Below are positions 34,083 to 43,935 of a DNA stretch of 57,362 bases, one piece after another. The first letter of the stretch is position 1. Each line of letters begins with the position of its first letter. The stretch covers positions 1-57,362 of the forward strand of contig REEE01000188.1 of the NCBI GenBank assembly GCA_007695245.1, written 5' to 3'. Origin of the DNA: Candidatus Competibacteraceae bacterium (GTDB lineage: Bacteria; Pseudomonadota; Gammaproteobacteria; Competibacterales; Competibacteraceae). The notes below the pieces were generated by a model. That model saw only the letters and a program-made list of their open reading frames with translations. It had not been told where the DNA came from and searched no databases. The translations under genes were made by a program, and so were the position numbers.

Positions 34083-35879
34083 TCATGAGTTTTTGTCCGA
34101 CTGCAACACCGCCAGGAAAGCCTCCTGCGGGATTTCCACCTTGCCGACCTGTTTCATGCGTTTTTTGCCGGCCTTCTGCTTTTCCAACAGCTTGCGCTTG
34201 CGCGACACGTCGCCGCCGTAGCACTTGGCCAGCACGTTCTTGCGCAGGGCCTTGACCGTGGTGCGGGCGATGATTTGACTGCCGATGGCGGCCTGAATCG
34301 CCACCTCGAACATCTGTTGGTGAATCCGTTCCTTGAGCTTGACCGTCAGTTCGCGGCCCCGGTACTGGGCCTGCTCGCGATGGACGATGACCGACATCGC
34401 GTCCAGGCGTTCGCCGTTGATCAGCACGTCCAGCCTGACCAGCGGCGCGGCCTGGAAACGTTCGAAGCTGTATTCGAACGAGGCGAAGCCGCGGCTGAGC
34501 GATTTCAATCGGTCGAAGAAATCCAGCACCACTTCGCTCAGGGGCAATTCGAAGCTGAGTTGCACCTGACCGCCGGCGTAATGCAAATCCCGCTGCACCC
34601 CGCGTTTCTCGATACACAGCGTGATGATCGCGCCCAGATAATCCTGCGGCGTCAGAATGTGCGCCACGATGATCGGCTCGCGGACCTCGGCGATTTCGTT
34701 GGCCGGCGGGAGCTTGGCCGGGTTGTCGATCTTCAGGACTTCATTCCGGGTGGTCAAGACTTCGTAAATGACGGTCGGCGCGGTCGTCACCAGGTCGAGG
34801 CGATACTCCCGCTCCAACCGCTCCTGCACGATCTCCATGTGCAACAGGCCGAGAAAGCCGCAGCGGAACCCGAAGCCCATGGCCTGGGAGGTTTCCGGTT
34901 CGAAGTACAGCGAGGCGTCGTTGAGCCGGAGCTTCTGCAGGGCCTCACGCAGATTGCCGAAGTTATCCGAGTCCACCGGGAATAGCCCGGCGAAGACCCG
35001 CGGCTGGACTTTCTGGAAGCCCGGCAACGGTCCCGTCGCCGGCCGGTCCGCCCCGGTGAGCGTATCGCCCACCGGGGCGCCGTCGATATCCTTGATCCCG
35101 GCGATGACATAACCGACTTCACCCGCGTTCAGCGCGGGGCGCTCGCCGCGCTTGGGGGTAAAGATGCCGACCGACTCGACCTGAAAAACCCGACCGGTGG
35201 ACATCACCTGGATTTTCTGCTTGGGCGTGATCCGGCCGTCCACCACCCGTACCAGCGAAATCACACCGACGAAATTGTCGAACCAGGAATCGATGATCAG
35301 CGCCTTGAGCGGCGCGTCCGGTCGGCCTTTTGGCGCGGGAATCTGCGCGACGATGGCCTCCAGCAGTTCATCGACGCCCAGACCGGTCTTGGCGCTGACG
35401 TGCAGGGCCTGGCTGGCATCCAGGCCGATGATGTCGCCGATCTCGCGCGCCACCCGCGCCGGGTCGGCCGCGGGCAGGTCGATCTTATTCAGCACCGGCA
35501 CCACTTCCAGACCCTGCTCGATGGCCGTGTAACAGTTGGCGACGCTCTGCGCTTCGACGCCCTGCGCGGCGTCCACGACCAGCAGCGCGCCCTCGCAGGC
35601 GGCCAGCGAGCGGGAGACCTCGTAGGAGAAATCCACATGACCGGGGGTGTCGATGATGTTGAACTGGTAGGTGCGCCCGTCGCGGGCCGGATAGCACAGC
35701 GCCACGCTCTGCGCTTTGATCGTGATGCCGCGCTCCCGCTCCAGATCCATTGAATCGAGCACTTGTTCGGCCATTTCCCGCGCGCTCAGCCCGCCGCAGA
35801 TTTGAATGAACCGGTCGGCGAGCGTGGATTTGCCGTGATCGATGTGGGCGATGATTGAAAAATTACGAATATGATCCAT
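34083..35879 (-). CDS. lepA: Elongation factor 4 (LepA)
   Basis: A 598-residue translational GTPase. G1 is AHIDHGKST, the switch I region [17 protein letters not shown]3 DTPGHVDF and G4 NKIDLP; the C-terminal domain unique to LepA ([20 protein letters not shown]) is present. It acts on ribosomes in initiation or stalled states. The start at 35879 ([16 protein letters not shown]) fits the family; ATGs at 35888 and 35963 are in frame. It lies upstream of lepB and downstream of the rpoE-rse group. Confidence 0.97.
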   Translation of the reverse strand: MDHIRNFSIIAHIDHGKSTLADRFIQICGGLSAREMAEQVLDSMDLERERGITIKAQSVALCYPARDGRTYQFNIIDTPGHVDFSYEVSRSLAACEGALLVVDAAQGVEAQSVANCYTAIEQGLEVVPVLNKIDLPAADPARVAREIGDIIGLDASQALHVSAKTGLGVDELLEAIVAQIPAPKGRPDAPLKALIIDSWFDNFVGVISLVRVVDGRITPKQKIQVMSTGRVFQVESVGIFTPKRGERPALNAGEVGYVIAGIKDIDGAPVGDTLTGADRPATGPLPGFQKVQPRVFAGLFPVDSDNFGNLREALQKLRLNDASLYFEPETSQAMGFGFRCGFLGLLHMEIVQERLEREYRLDLVTTAPTVIYEVLTTRNEVLKIDNPAKLPPANEIAEVREPIIVAHILTPQDYLGAIITLCIEKRGVQRDLHYAGGQVQLSFELPLSEVVLDFFDRLKSLSRGFASFEYSFERFQAAPLVRLDVLINGERLDAMSVIVHREQAQYRGRELTVKLKERIHQQMFEVAIQAAIGSQIIARTTVKALRKNVLAKCYGGDVSRKRKLLEKQKAGKKRMKQVGKVEIPQEAFLAVLQSDKNS

Positions 35880-36015
35880 GAATTCCATGACGACTGGGTC
35901 GCCGGTCAGACTGACTCCGCCACCGGACCCCCGCGGCGAACATGGGGAAACACCCGCGACCACCGGGGACGCAGGCGCTGGCCAAGCCTGTTTTTCAGGC
36001 GGGGGGATTATAGCG

Positions 36016-36501
36016 TCATTCAGGACGAGGCAAGCAGGTTTCCGGAGGTGGTTGCCTCATGGTCGCATCCGCCCGCCGCAACACCACCGGTTGAAACCGG
36101 TTATCGGACTGGAACCGTCGAGACAGAACGCGCACCGCCAGAAAGCCCAACCCCAACCCCACGAGGCCCAGCGCCACCACCGGCTCTTCGCCGGCGCCGG
36201 CGAACACGGTCTGTCCCAGTACGGCGCCCGCCAGCAGCAGGACCAGCGGCAACAGATAGACCAGCAGCGCGCCCCGCAGCAATGCGCCTTCCGCCAGGCC
36301 GACCATCACTTCATCGCCGGGTTGCAACCCCATGTCCGAGATCGCCCGCACCCGGCTGCGTCGACCGGGCCAGAGTTTCGCCAGCGCCGCCGTACCACAA
36401 CCCCCGCTCGCCTGACATGCACCACAAGCCGAACGGCGCTGGGTTTCCAGCCAGACATAACCTTCCTCAACCGCCGCCACGGTGGCGCGTTCTTCGATCA
36501 T
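36016..36501 (-). CDS. rseC: SoxR-reducing system / sigmaE modulator RseC (MucC)
   Basis: A 161-residue RseC/MucC protein. An N-terminal cysteine cluster ([11 protein letters not shown] around residues 26-36) is followed by two membrane helices (about 78-100 and 108-125). It fine-tunes sigmaE activity and is related to RsxC-linked SoxR reduction. It overlaps rseB by ATGA, as in the standard rpoE-rseABC operon. Confidence 0.93.
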   Translation of the reverse strand: MIEERATVAAVEEGYVWLETQRRSACGACQASGGCGTAALAKLWPGRRSRVRAISDMGLQPGDEVMVGLAEGALLRGALLVYLLPLVLLLAGAVLGQTVFAGAGEEPVVALGLVGLGLGFLAVRVLSRRFQSDNRFQPVVLRRADATMRQPPPETCLPRPE

Positions 36502-37499
36502 GGCCGCTCGGCCTCGGGGTCACGGTGGATCGAAGTCGCGATATGTTGCACGGTCGCGGCCGGCACCTCGCCGACCACCAGAACCTGGTAACCCTCGACC
36601 ACGGTCCCAAAGGCGCTCATCGAACCGAGTTGAGAACCGCCTTGCAGCAGCGGCGCGCCATCCAACTGCTCCAGAAACACGGAAATGGTCGCCAGACCGT
36701 CGGCGAACACCAGATGTTCGGTGGAATGATGCCCCGGACTTTTCGTGAAGCGGTTGTGCAACACCTTCTTGAAGCCTTTAGGCAACTCAACAATACGCCA
36801 GGCAGAGTGGGTCACGGGTTCGCCGACGGGGGGGCGAGGATCCTGCCGATCGGTCTTCGGCGATGCGTCGCGCCGCGGAAGCGGGGAGGCAAAAACGGAC
36901 TTATCGATATCCGGCTTGATCTGCACGTCGGTGAACATCAACTGCTCGATCGGATAGCCTTTGCCGTCCAACAACGCCGAGCGCAGTACGATGCCGTGGC
37001 GCTGATCCAGCCAGATTCGATAACCGTACCGCCAGGCGTCCCGCGGCTTGATGGCGATCACCCGCGCCGCCAATCCAGCGATGCGGTCTTCGCCCAATAG
37101 CTTGAATTCGTAGTGACCCTCCAGCCGGCCGAGATCGCGGGGAACGGACAGAGGAAACGGCGAGCGTTGGAAATCAGCGCCCGGGAAGGCTTCGCGTTGG
37201 CCCGGTGCCAGGCGAGTCACGCTATTGCTGGTCACCACGATTTCCTGGTGCGGACCGTTCAGGGAGATGAGAAGCTGGCGCTCGCCATTCGCATCGCAAC
37301 TGTGAATGATTCGCATGGCTTCTAGATGCGGTCCCTGAACAAAGATGAAGGTCCCTTCATAATTCAGGGTCTGGGTGGCCTGAATCATCTTTTCCAGCCA
37401 GTGTCTGGCGTCTTCGGCGTCCGGTTGCGCCCAACCGGCGGCGGACAGGCACCCCGCGACCAGCGTCAGAGCGACGCAGCGTAATAGCTTCCGCTTCAT
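36498..37499 (-). CDS. rseB: SigmaE regulatory protein RseB (MucB)
   Basis: A 333-residue periplasmic protein. The signal peptide spans about residues 1-24 (LLRCVALTLVAGCLSAAGWA). The N-terminal LolA-like lipoprotein-binding domain has YEGTFIFVQG and MRIIHS; the C-terminal domain ends near TSIHRD. RseB binds RseA in the periplasm, protects it from DegS cleavage, and releases it when it senses off-pathway lipopolysaccharide. The start at 37499 is set by the signal peptide. It lies 7 bases after rseA. Confidence 0.94.
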   Translation of the reverse strand: MKRKLLRCVALTLVAGCLSAAGWAQPDAEDARHWLEKMIQATQTLNYEGTFIFVQGPHLEAMRIIHSCDANGERQLLISLNGPHQEIVVTSNSVTRLAPGQREAFPGADFQRSPFPLSVPRDLGRLEGHYEFKLLGEDRIAGLAARVIAIKPRDAWRYGYRIWLDQRHGIVLRSALLDGKGYPIEQLMFTDVQIKPDIDKSVFASPLPRRDASPKTDRQDPRPPVGEPVTHSAWRIVELPKGFKKVLHNRFTKSPGHHSTEHLVFADGLATISVFLEQLDGAPLLQGGSQLGSMSAFGTVVEGYQVLVVGEVPAATVQHIATSIHRDPEAERP

Positions 37500-37506
37500 T
37501 CGGAAT

Positions 37507-38115
37507 TCAGCGGTTGCCCTGATAGCCAACCATGCGCACGTAGGGCAACATGCCATGCATGCTGTTCATGGACGCATAGCCATTGTGATTGACCAGGTAA
37601 GGGCTCAATCGAGCTTCGACCGGCTGGTTGGAATCATCGATCTGGGGGTTCAGCGCCACGACTCGCGCGGTCGCTGGCAGTGCGGCGGGAACGGCGGGCG
37701 CAGCGGCGAGGTGGGCCTCTGGAGGAGACGCGGGGTCGATCTGGCCCTGCTTGAGTCCGAGCAGGGCGACGAGCACCACGGAGGCGGCCAAACCAAAGCC
37801 GGTGACCGGTTTGTACCAGGCGGGCAGCGGCTTGGCGGTCGGTCTCGGCAGGGGGTCGGCTTCGACCGCCCGGCGGATGCGCGCGGCGAAATCCAGGTCA
37901 AGCGCATCCGGCAAGTGGCTCTGCATGACATCACTGATCAGATGGTAGCGCTCCCAACAGTCCTGCAACTCGTGGTCCCGACTCAGTCGGCGCAGGGCCA
38001 AATCCATTTCTGGAAGCCCCAGTTCATCGTCGACCATCGCCGAAAGTTGACTCGCCGCGACAGGTTCTTCGTCAGCGACGCGCGCCGACAGTTGTTCAGC
38101 CGTCTTATCAGCCAT
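37507..38115 (-). CDS. rseA: Anti-sigmaE factor RseA (MucA)
   Basis: A 202-residue single-pass membrane protein. The N-terminal cytoplasmic anti-sigma domain (residues 22-90, QLSAMVDDELGLPEMDLALRR and RYHLISDVM) binds RpoE; one membrane helix lies near 108-122 (GFGLAASVVLVALLGL); the periplasmic part contacts RseB and is cut by DegS. It is the gene after rpoE, 15 bases apart. Confidence 0.94.
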   Translation of the reverse strand: MADKTAEQLSARVADEEPVAASQLSAMVDDELGLPEMDLALRRLSRDHELQDCWERYHLISDVMQSHLPDALDLDFAARIRRAVEADPLPRPTAKPLPAWYKPVTGFGLAASVVLVALLGLKQGQIDPASPPEAHLAAAPAVPAALPATARVVALNPQIDDSNQPVEARLSPYLVNHNGYASMNSMHGMLPYVRMVGYQGNR

Positions 38116-38130
38116 GACTCTATCCCGAAA

Positions 38131-38706
38131 CTAGCTCAGTAGTGGACGCAATTTGGCGTCGATCGATTCCCGAGCCCGGAAGATCCGGGAACGCACCGTA
38201 CCGATCGGACACCCCATGGTTTGGGCAATTTCTTCATAGCTCATGCCTTCGAGCTCCCGGAGTGTGATCGCCGTACGAAGGTCCTCCGGTAAATCTTCAA
38301 TCGCCTTGAACACCGTGGCTTCGATTTCATCCTTGAGCAACAGTCGCTCGGGCGTCTCATACTCTTTCAGCATGGACTGACCCTCGTATTGTTCGGCTTC
38401 CTGAGCATCGATATCGGAACCCGGCGGTCGCCGGCCTTGGGCGACCAGATAATTCTTGGCCGTGTTGATGGCGATTCGATACAGCCAAGTATAAAACGCG
38501 CTGTCTCCCCGAAAGCCCGGCAATGCCCGGTAAGCCTTGAGAAACGCTTCCTGGGAAACATCCAGAGCCTCGCTGGGATCATGCACGTAGCGGGAAATCA
38601 GCTTGATGATCTTGTACTGGTACTTCCGCACCAGCAGATCAAACGCGCTTTTGTCGCCTTTTTGCACCCTGAGGACCAGATCGCGGTCCAGATGAACCTC
38701 GCCCAT
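38131..38706 (-). CDS. rpoE: RNA polymerase sigmaE factor (RpoE/AlgU)
   Basis: A 191-residue ECF sigma factor. Region 2 reads DKSAFDLLVRKYQYKIIKLI with FRGDSAFYTWLYRIAINTAKNYL; region 4 is ELEGMSYEEIAQTMGCPIGTVRSRIFRARESI. It drives the envelope-stress regulon. The start at 38706 (GEVHLDRDLVLRVQKGD) fits the family; an upstream ATG at 38751 is less likely. A sigmaE-like promoter is just upstream (38757-38782). It is followed by rseA, rseB and rseC. Confidence 0.97.
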   Translation of the reverse strand: MGEVHLDRDLVLRVQKGDKSAFDLLVRKYQYKIIKLISRYVHDPSEALDVSQEAFLKAYRALPGFRGDSAFYTWLYRIAINTAKNYLVAQGRRPPGSDIDAQEAEQYEGQSMLKEYETPERLLLKDEIEATVFKAIEDLPEDLRTAITLRELEGMSYEEIAQTMGCPIGTVRSRIFRARESIDAKLRPLLS

Positions 38707-38756
38707 CCGGGCAGACCCCTTTCGACTCAATGGCAATCTCCATGCGAACATGACGG

Positions 38757-38782
38757 TAGACCAACGCCCGTTTCGTTAGTTC
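38757..38782 (-). promoter_or_regulatory. Autoregulatory sigmaE promoter candidate before rpoE
   Basis: On the minus strand GAACTA (38777-38782) and TCTA (38757-38760) are 16 bases apart, close to GAACTT-N16-TCTGA of RpoE/AlgU promoters. It lies about 50 bases before the rpoE start, consistent with self-activation. Confidence 0.5.
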
Positions 38783-38913
38783 GCATCGTTGCCAGGATGT
38801 GGTTTATAGTGTGAAAAGATGTGGCGGGAAGACCTCGCGGCGCTGGCCGCGATCTCCGCGACAGCGTTTTCCTCGCCGCAACGATACCTTATTCACCGAG
38901 CCACTCACAAGCC

Positions 38914-40557
38914 ATGGCCCATCCCACCCACGGTACCGACATCTTGATTATCGGCTGCGGCGCCGCCGGCCTCAGCCTGGCGCTGCGGCTGGCCGAGACC
39001 GCCCGCGTCGTCGCGCTCGCCAAGGGTCCGTTGCACGAGGGCAGCACGTATTACGCTCAGGGGGGCATCTCGGCGGTCCTGGATGTCGGAGACTCCATCG
39101 AGTCGCACGTCCAGGACACCCTGATTGCCGGAGCGGGTCTATGCCACCCCGACGCGGTCCGCTTCACGGTCGAGCACGGCCGGGAAATCATCGAGTGGCT
39201 CAGCGCTCAGGGCGTCCCCTTCACCCGGGAACCCAACGCCGAAGGCAACGTGGATTATCACCTGCACCGCGAGGGGGGACACAGCCACCGCCGCATCGCC
39301 CACGCCGCCGACGCCACCGGCCGCGCCATCCAGACCACGTTGGAGGAACGAGCCCGCCAACATCCCCACATCACCCTGCACGATCGCTACAGCGCGGTGG
39401 ACCTGATCACCAGCCGCAAGCTGGGGTTGGGCGACAACCGTTGCCTGGGAGCCTACGTCCTGAATCGGGAGACCGGCCAGGTCGAGGTCATCGCCGCCCG
39501 GTTCGTGGTGCTGGCCACCGGCGGCGCCAGCCGGGTCTACCTGTATTCCAGCAATCCGGACGGCTCCACCGGCGACGGCATCGCCATGGCCTGGCGGGCG
39601 GGCTGCCGGGTGGCCAACATGGAGTTCATGCAGTTCCACCCGACCTGTCTGTATCACTCCAAAGCCAAGTCGTTCCTGATCTCCGAAGCGGTGCGCGGCG
39701 AGGGCGGCGTGCTGCTGCTGCCGGATGGCAGTCGCTTCATGCAGGACTTCGATCCTCGGCTGGAACTGGCGCCCCGCGATGTCGTCGCCCGCGCCATCGA
39801 CCACGAGATGAAGCGGTTGGGCGCCGAGTGCGTCTACCTCGACATCAGCCACCAGCCGGCGGATTTCATCCGCGGGCATTTTCCCAACATCCACGCCAAG
39901 TGCCAGGAATACGGGTTCGACATGACCCGGGAACCGCTGCCGGTGGTGCCGGCGGCCCATTACACCTGCGGCGGCGTCATGACCGATCTGGCCGGCCGCA
40001 CCGACTTGGAAGGGCTGTACGCGATCGGCGAGGTCGCCTTCACCGGCCTGCACGGCGCCAACCGCATGGCCAGCAACTCGCTGCTGGAATGCCTGGTCTT
40101 CGCCGCCGCCGCCAGCGCCGACCTCCGTGGCCGCCTGCGCCAGATTCCGGAACCCTCCCCGCTGCCGCCGTGGGACGAAAGCCGGGTCACCGATTCGGAT
40201 GAGGAAGTGGTGGTCACCCACAACTGGCTGGAGCTGCGCCGGTTCATGTGGGACTACGTGGGCATCGTCCGCACCGACAAGCGCTTGCAGCGGGCCCAGC
40301 ATCGGGTGGACCTGCTGTTGCGGGAGATCGCTGAATATTACGGCCACTTCCGGGTCAGCGCGGACCTGATCGAACTGCGCAACCTGGCGCTCGTCGCCGA
40401 TCTGATCATCCGCTCGGGGCTGGAGCGCAAGGAAAGCCGGGGGCTCCATTACACCTTGGATTACCCGACGGCCAATGAGTCGGCTCCACCGCGCGACACC
40501 ATTCTGGTCCCGGCCCACTTCGCCGGTAAGGAATGGGGTCCGCGGTGGGGCGATTGA
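38914..40557 (+). CDS. nadB: L-aspartate oxidase NadB
   Basis: A 547-residue flavoprotein catalysing the first step of NAD synthesis (aspartate to iminoaspartate). FAD-binding starts [18 protein letters not shown]; other marks are [45 protein letters not shown] and [10 protein letters not shown], then [19 protein letters not shown]. The start at 38914 is preferred because it gives the standard short N-terminus. nadB divergent from rpoE is a conserved gammaproteobacterial arrangement. No nadA or nadC is in the window. Confidence 0.96.
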   Translation: MAHPTHGTDILIIGCGAAGLSLALRLAETARVVALAKGPLHEGSTYYAQGGISAVLDVGDSIESHVQDTLIAGAGLCHPDAVRFTVEHGREIIEWLSAQGVPFTREPNAEGNVDYHLHREGGHSHRRIAHAADATGRAIQTTLEERARQHPHITLHDRYSAVDLITSRKLGLGDNRCLGAYVLNRETGQVEVIAARFVVLATGGASRVYLYSSNPDGSTGDGIAMAWRAGCRVANMEFMQFHPTCLYHSKAKSFLISEAVRGEGGVLLLPDGSRFMQDFDPRLELAPRDVVARAIDHEMKRLGAECVYLDISHQPADFIRGHFPNIHAKCQEYGFDMTREPLPVVPAAHYTCGGVMTDLAGRTDLEGLYAIGEVAFTGLHGANRMASNSLLECLVFAAAASADLRGRLRQIPEPSPLPPWDESRVTDSDEEVVVTHNWLELRRFMWDYVGIVRTDKRLQRAQHRVDLLLREIAEYYGHFRVSADLIELRNLALVADLIIRSGLERKESRGLHYTLDYPTANESAPPRDTILVPAHFAGKEWGPRWGD

Positions 40558-40564
40558 GCGCGTC

Positions 40565-40593
40565 GAATAAAAAATCCCCCCATGCGGGGGGAT
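40565..40593 (-). terminator. Rho-independent terminator of glgP (minus strand)
   Basis: ATCCCCCC (40574-40581) and GGGGGGAT (40586-40593) form an 8-bp perfect stem with a 4-base loop, followed on the minus strand by TTTTTTATT. It lies 27 bases past the glgP stop and can also slow transcription from nadB on the plus strand. Confidence 0.85.
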
Positions 40594-40619
40594 GAGGTTT
40601 CGGGAAAATCAGACGGCGA

Positions 40620-43130
40620 TCACGCCAGCGGCATCTCCGGCAACGGCTTCAGCTTCCAGATTTCGGCGTTGTACTCCAGCATGGTGCGGTCGGTGGAGAA
40701 CTTGCCGCTGGTGGCGGTGTTGAGAATGCTCATCCGCGCCCAGCGTTCCTGATCCTGATAGGCTTCCGCGGCCAGTTTTTGCGCGTCGATGAACCCGCGC
40801 AGGTCCGCGATGGTCAACCACGGATCGTGCGGGCTGGTCAGCGAGTGCAAGATGGGATCGAAGATGCCCTGTTCGAACTGGTTGAAGTGGGCGCTTTCCA
40901 GTAGGTGCATCACTCGGACGATGTCGGAATCGCCGTGGATGATCTCCACCGGATTGTAGTTCTGTCGCCGCTCCTCGACTTCCTGGGCATCCAACCCAAA
41001 CAGGAAAAAGTTCTCGTCGCCGCATTCCTCGCGGATTTCGATGTTGGCACCGTCCAGAGTGCCGATCGTGACCGCGCCGTTCATCATGAACTTCATGTTG
41101 CCGGTGCCGGAAGCCTCCTTGCCGGCGGTCGAAATCTGCTCGGACAGGTCGGTGCCGGGGCAGATGATTTCCATCGCGGTCACCCGATAGTTCGGCAGGA
41201 ACGCCAGCTTCAGCTTGTCGCCAACCTGAGGATCCTTATTGATGACGTCGGCGACGTTGTTGGTCAGCTTGATGATCAGCTTGGCCATGTAATAGCCCGG
41301 CGCTGACTTGCCACCCAGCAGCACGCAACGCGGCGTCCAGTCGGCGGCATCGCCGCGCTTGATCCGGTCGTACAGGTGGATGACGTGCAGGATGTTGAGC
41401 AACTGGCGCTTGTACTCGTGCATGCGCTTGACCTGCACGTCGAACATGGCCTGGGTGTTGAAGGTCACCCCACAATCGGCCTCGACCAGGCTGGCCAGCC
41501 GGACCTTGTTGTCGTGCTTGACCTGCCGCCAGCGCGCCCGGAATTTGGCGTCGTCCGCGTAGGGGACCAGCTTGCGCAATTCGTCCAGTTGGGTGACCCA
41601 GCCCGGCCCGATGGTGTCGGTGAGCAACGCGTTCAAGCCGGGGTTGCAACTGGCCATCCAGCGCCGCTGCGTGACCCCGTTGGTCTTGTTGTTGAACTTC
41701 TCCGGCCACAGCTCGTAGAAATCGCGGAACAGCCCCCGAACGAGCAGATCCGAATGCAGTTGGGCGACGCCGTTGACCGAGTAGCTGCCGACGATGGCCA
41801 GATAGGCCATGCGCACCTGCTGCTCGTAGCCTTCCTCGATCAGCGACATGTTGCGCTGGCGATCGATATCGCCGGGCCAGCGGCGCGCGACCTCGGCCAG
41901 GAACCGGGCGTTGATCTCATAAATGATATCCAGAACCCGTGGCAGCAATTGCCGGAACAACCGCACCGACCACCGCTCCAGCGCTTCCGGCAGCAGGGTG
42001 TGGTTGGTGTAGGCCATGACCTGGGTGGTGATCGCCCAAGCCTTATCCCAGTTCATGTCGTGCTCGTCCATCAGCAGGCGCATCATTTCCGCCACCGCGA
42101 TGCTGGGATGCGTGTCGTTGAGCTGGAAGCAGTTTTTTTCGGCGAATTGGCTGAAGTCCTCGCCGTTGACCCGCGTCCATTGCCGGATCACGTCCTGCAA
42201 GCTGGCCGAGGCCAGGAAATACTGCTGGCGCAACCGCAGTTCCTTGCCGCTTTCGGTGGCGTCGTTGGGGTAGAGGACCATGGTGATGTTTTCCGCCATG
42301 TTCTTGGAACCCACGGCCTCGGTGTAGCTACCGGAGTTGAAGTCCTCGAAATCGAATTCGTCGGTGGCGGCGGCCGACCACAGTCGCAGGGTGTTGACCG
42401 TGCCGTTGCGGTAGCCGGGGATCGGCACGTCGTAAGGCACGGCCAGCACGTCGTGGGTGTCCAGCCAGTGCCAGCCCATCTCGCCGTCGGCTTTCAGATA
42501 GCCCTCGGTGCGGCCGCCGAATTTGATCCGCTGCGTGTACTCGGGCCGTTCCAGTTCCCACAGGTTGCCGCTGCGCAGCCAGTGGTCCGGTTCCTCGATC
42601 TGATGGCCGTTTTCGATCCGCTGCCGGAACATGCCGTAGGCGTAACGGATGCCGTAGCCCACGACCGGCAGGCGCAGGGTGGCGCAACTGTCCATGAAGC
42701 AGGCGGCCAGCCGGCCCAAGCCACCGTTGCCCAGTCCGGCGTCATTTTCGCACTCGGCCAACTCTTCCAGGGTCAGGCCCATGTCGTACAGGGCCTTGCT
42801 GACCGGTTCGGTGACGCCCAGATTGAGCATGGCGTTGCTCAGGGCCCGCCCCATCAGAAACTCCATGGACAGATAGTAGGCCCGCCGGACGCCGCTGTCC
42901 GCCTCGTAGGCATAACGGGTGTTCTTCCAACGCTCCCACAATCGATCGCGCAAGGTCAGCACCAAGGCTTCGTACATGTAGTAGGCGTACCGGGTGTGCC
43001 GGTCGCGGCCCAGGGTGTGGCTGAAATAACGCCGGAAGTCAGCGGCGATGCTCTTGGTGTCCATGCCCAGGGGAGGCAACTCGGTCAGCCAGGTCGCCGG
43101 CGTGCTTCTTTCCAGGAGTTTGATCGTCAT
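40620..43130 (-). CDS. glgP: Glycogen phosphorylase
   Basis: An 836-residue GT35 phosphorylase that releases glucose-1-phosphate from glycogen. Motifs: RRAYYLSMEFLMGRALSNAM, NDAGLGNGGLGRLAACF, YGIRYAYGMFRQ, NDTHPSIAVAEMMR, and the pyridoxal-phosphate lysine Lys680 in GTGNMKFMMNGA. The N-terminus is short and there is no sign of the allosteric phosphorylation region. It stands as a single gene with its own terminator and an unusual 17-bp hairpin in its leader (43162-43199). No glgA, glgB or glgC is in the window. Confidence 0.97.
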   Translation of the reverse strand: MTIKLLERSTPATWLTELPPLGMDTKSIAADFRRYFSHTLGRDRHTRYAYYMYEALVLTLRDRLWERWKNTRYAYEADSGVRRAYYLSMEFLMGRALSNAMLNLGVTEPVSKALYDMGLTLEELAECENDAGLGNGGLGRLAACFMDSCATLRLPVVGYGIRYAYGMFRQRIENGHQIEEPDHWLRSGNLWELERPEYTQRIKFGGRTEGYLKADGEMGWHWLDTHDVLAVPYDVPIPGYRNGTVNTLRLWSAAATDEFDFEDFNSGSYTEAVGSKNMAENITMVLYPNDATESGKELRLRQQYFLASASLQDVIRQWTRVNGEDFSQFAEKNCFQLNDTHPSIAVAEMMRLLMDEHDMNWDKAWAITTQVMAYTNHTLLPEALERWSVRLFRQLLPRVLDIIYEINARFLAEVARRWPGDIDRQRNMSLIEEGYEQQVRMAYLAIVGSYSVNGVAQLHSDLLVRGLFRDFYELWPEKFNNKTNGVTQRRWMASCNPGLNALLTDTIGPGWVTQLDELRKLVPYADDAKFRARWRQVKHDNKVRLASLVEADCGVTFNTQAMFDVQVKRMHEYKRQLLNILHVIHLYDRIKRGDAADWTPRCVLLGGKSAPGYYMAKLIIKLTNNVADVINKDPQVGDKLKLAFLPNYRVTAMEIICPGTDLSEQISTAGKEASGTGNMKFMMNGAVTIGTLDGANIEIREECGDENFFLFGLDAQEVEERRQNYNPVEIIHGDSDIVRVMHLLESAHFNQFEQGIFDPILHSLTSPHDPWLTIADLRGFIDAQKLAAEAYQDQERWARMSILNTATSGKFSTDRTMLEYNAEIWKLKPLPEMPLA

Positions 43131-43161
43131 ACGATGGAGTCCGCTCTATGTGCTGGGAAAA

Positions 43162-43199
43162 TCGCTCCCATCCGGCCCGACCGGGCCGGATGGGAGCGA
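43162..43199 (-). other. 17-bp perfect hairpin in the glgP leader
   Basis: The sequence from 43162 to 43178 and its exact complement from 43183 to 43199 form a 17-bp stem with loop GACC. On the minus strand it is followed by ATTTTCCC, a weak T-run, and lies 32 bases before the glgP start. It may act as an attenuator, mRNA stabiliser or terminator for an upstream minus-strand transcript. Confidence 0.7.
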
Positions 43200-43379
43200 A
43201 GATGAGGTTATCGGAATTTTTAACCGCAAACCTGAAGTGATGATCTTTGGTTCACTGTTTGCCGTAGATATCACAAACAACGATAGTCCGGCGATTCCCA
43301 TTTGCAAGTCATTCGATTGGATTCCGGTCCCCCGCGCGGACGGCGGAGGCGCGCCTGGGGCGCTGGACGGCGTTCGAGG

Positions 43380-43703
43380 TCAGGATGGGTCGAGGCGACA
43401 GGCGGCCTGTTCGCGGGTGTAAAAATGGCCCAGATGGATGAAGCCGGCGATCAGACTGGCTTTGACGGCGGTGATCCGTCCCCGGGGACCGCGGGCCAGG
43501 ACCAGATGATCGGGCAGGCCGTCCAGGGCATGAAAGGGGGCCGGCCGACCGTCGGCCCAGCGCGAACAGTAAACCGCTCCGGTTTCCTGATCGAGGAACC
43601 CGGGAATAAACCCAACATGCCGGTTTTCCATACTGACGCCGCCGGTACCCGCGAACGCCCGGTTATCGGCCTCCAAAGTCTGCAATGAAAGCGTCTGTGC
43701 CAT
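43380..43703 (-). CDS. Conserved hypothetical protein, 107 aa
   Basis: A small soluble protein with no recognised family. It appears beta-rich, with segments VGFIPGFLDQETGAVYCSRWADG and HALDGLPDHLVLARGPRGRI. It has its own promoter (43816-43843) and a long AT-rich leader with inverted repeats, unlike neighbours. It is divergent from the glycosyltransferase-like gene. Codon use resembles neighbouring genes. Function unknown. Confidence 0.6.
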   Translation of the reverse strand: MAQTLSLQTLEADNRAFAGTGGVSMENRHVGFIPGFLDQETGAVYCSRWADGRPAPFHALDGLPDHLVLARGPRGRITAVKASLIAGFIHLGHFYTREQAACRLDPS

Positions 43704-43758
43704 AATCGACGACCTCGCGCTTTGGTCATGAAGTCAGCCCCGAGTGGCTCCGCGCAAG

Positions 43759-43779
43759 AGTTGTATCTAAAAAACAACT
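43759..43779. promoter_or_regulatory. Inverted repeat AGTTGT-N9-ACAACT (operator candidate)
   Basis: A perfect 6-bp inverted repeat with 9-bp spacer lies in the leader of the 107-aa gene. Half-site copies recur nearby: GTTGT at 43802-43806 and ACAACT at 43840-43845, the latter overlapping the -35 box. The arrangement suggests a dimeric regulator binding at two places around the promoter. Confidence 0.4.
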
Positions 43780-43815
43780 CGTTGCACGAAAAAAACAGCT
43801 TGTTGTATTTTCTAG

Positions 43816-43843
43816 TCTATAAAATTTCAAATCCAGTAGACAA
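43816..43843 (-). promoter_or_regulatory. Sigma70-like promoter for the 107-aa gene
   Basis: On the minus strand TTGTCT (43838-43843) and TATAGA (43816-43821) are separated by 16 bases in an AT-rich island. It would start transcription near 43809, with a leader of about 105 bases to the start codon at 43703. Confidence 0.5.
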
Positions 43844-43935
43844 CTAAAAATTATCATCGATGCCATCCAGCGCCCGACGGCTCGCGGCGGCACCCTCCGC
43901 GCGGCGAGGTCTGAAGCGGCCTGAAGAGGAATGAA

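Noticed and set aside
41376-43205. Plus-strand frame opposite glgP
   Set aside because: No recognisable domain; glgP occupies the minus strand with all motifs.
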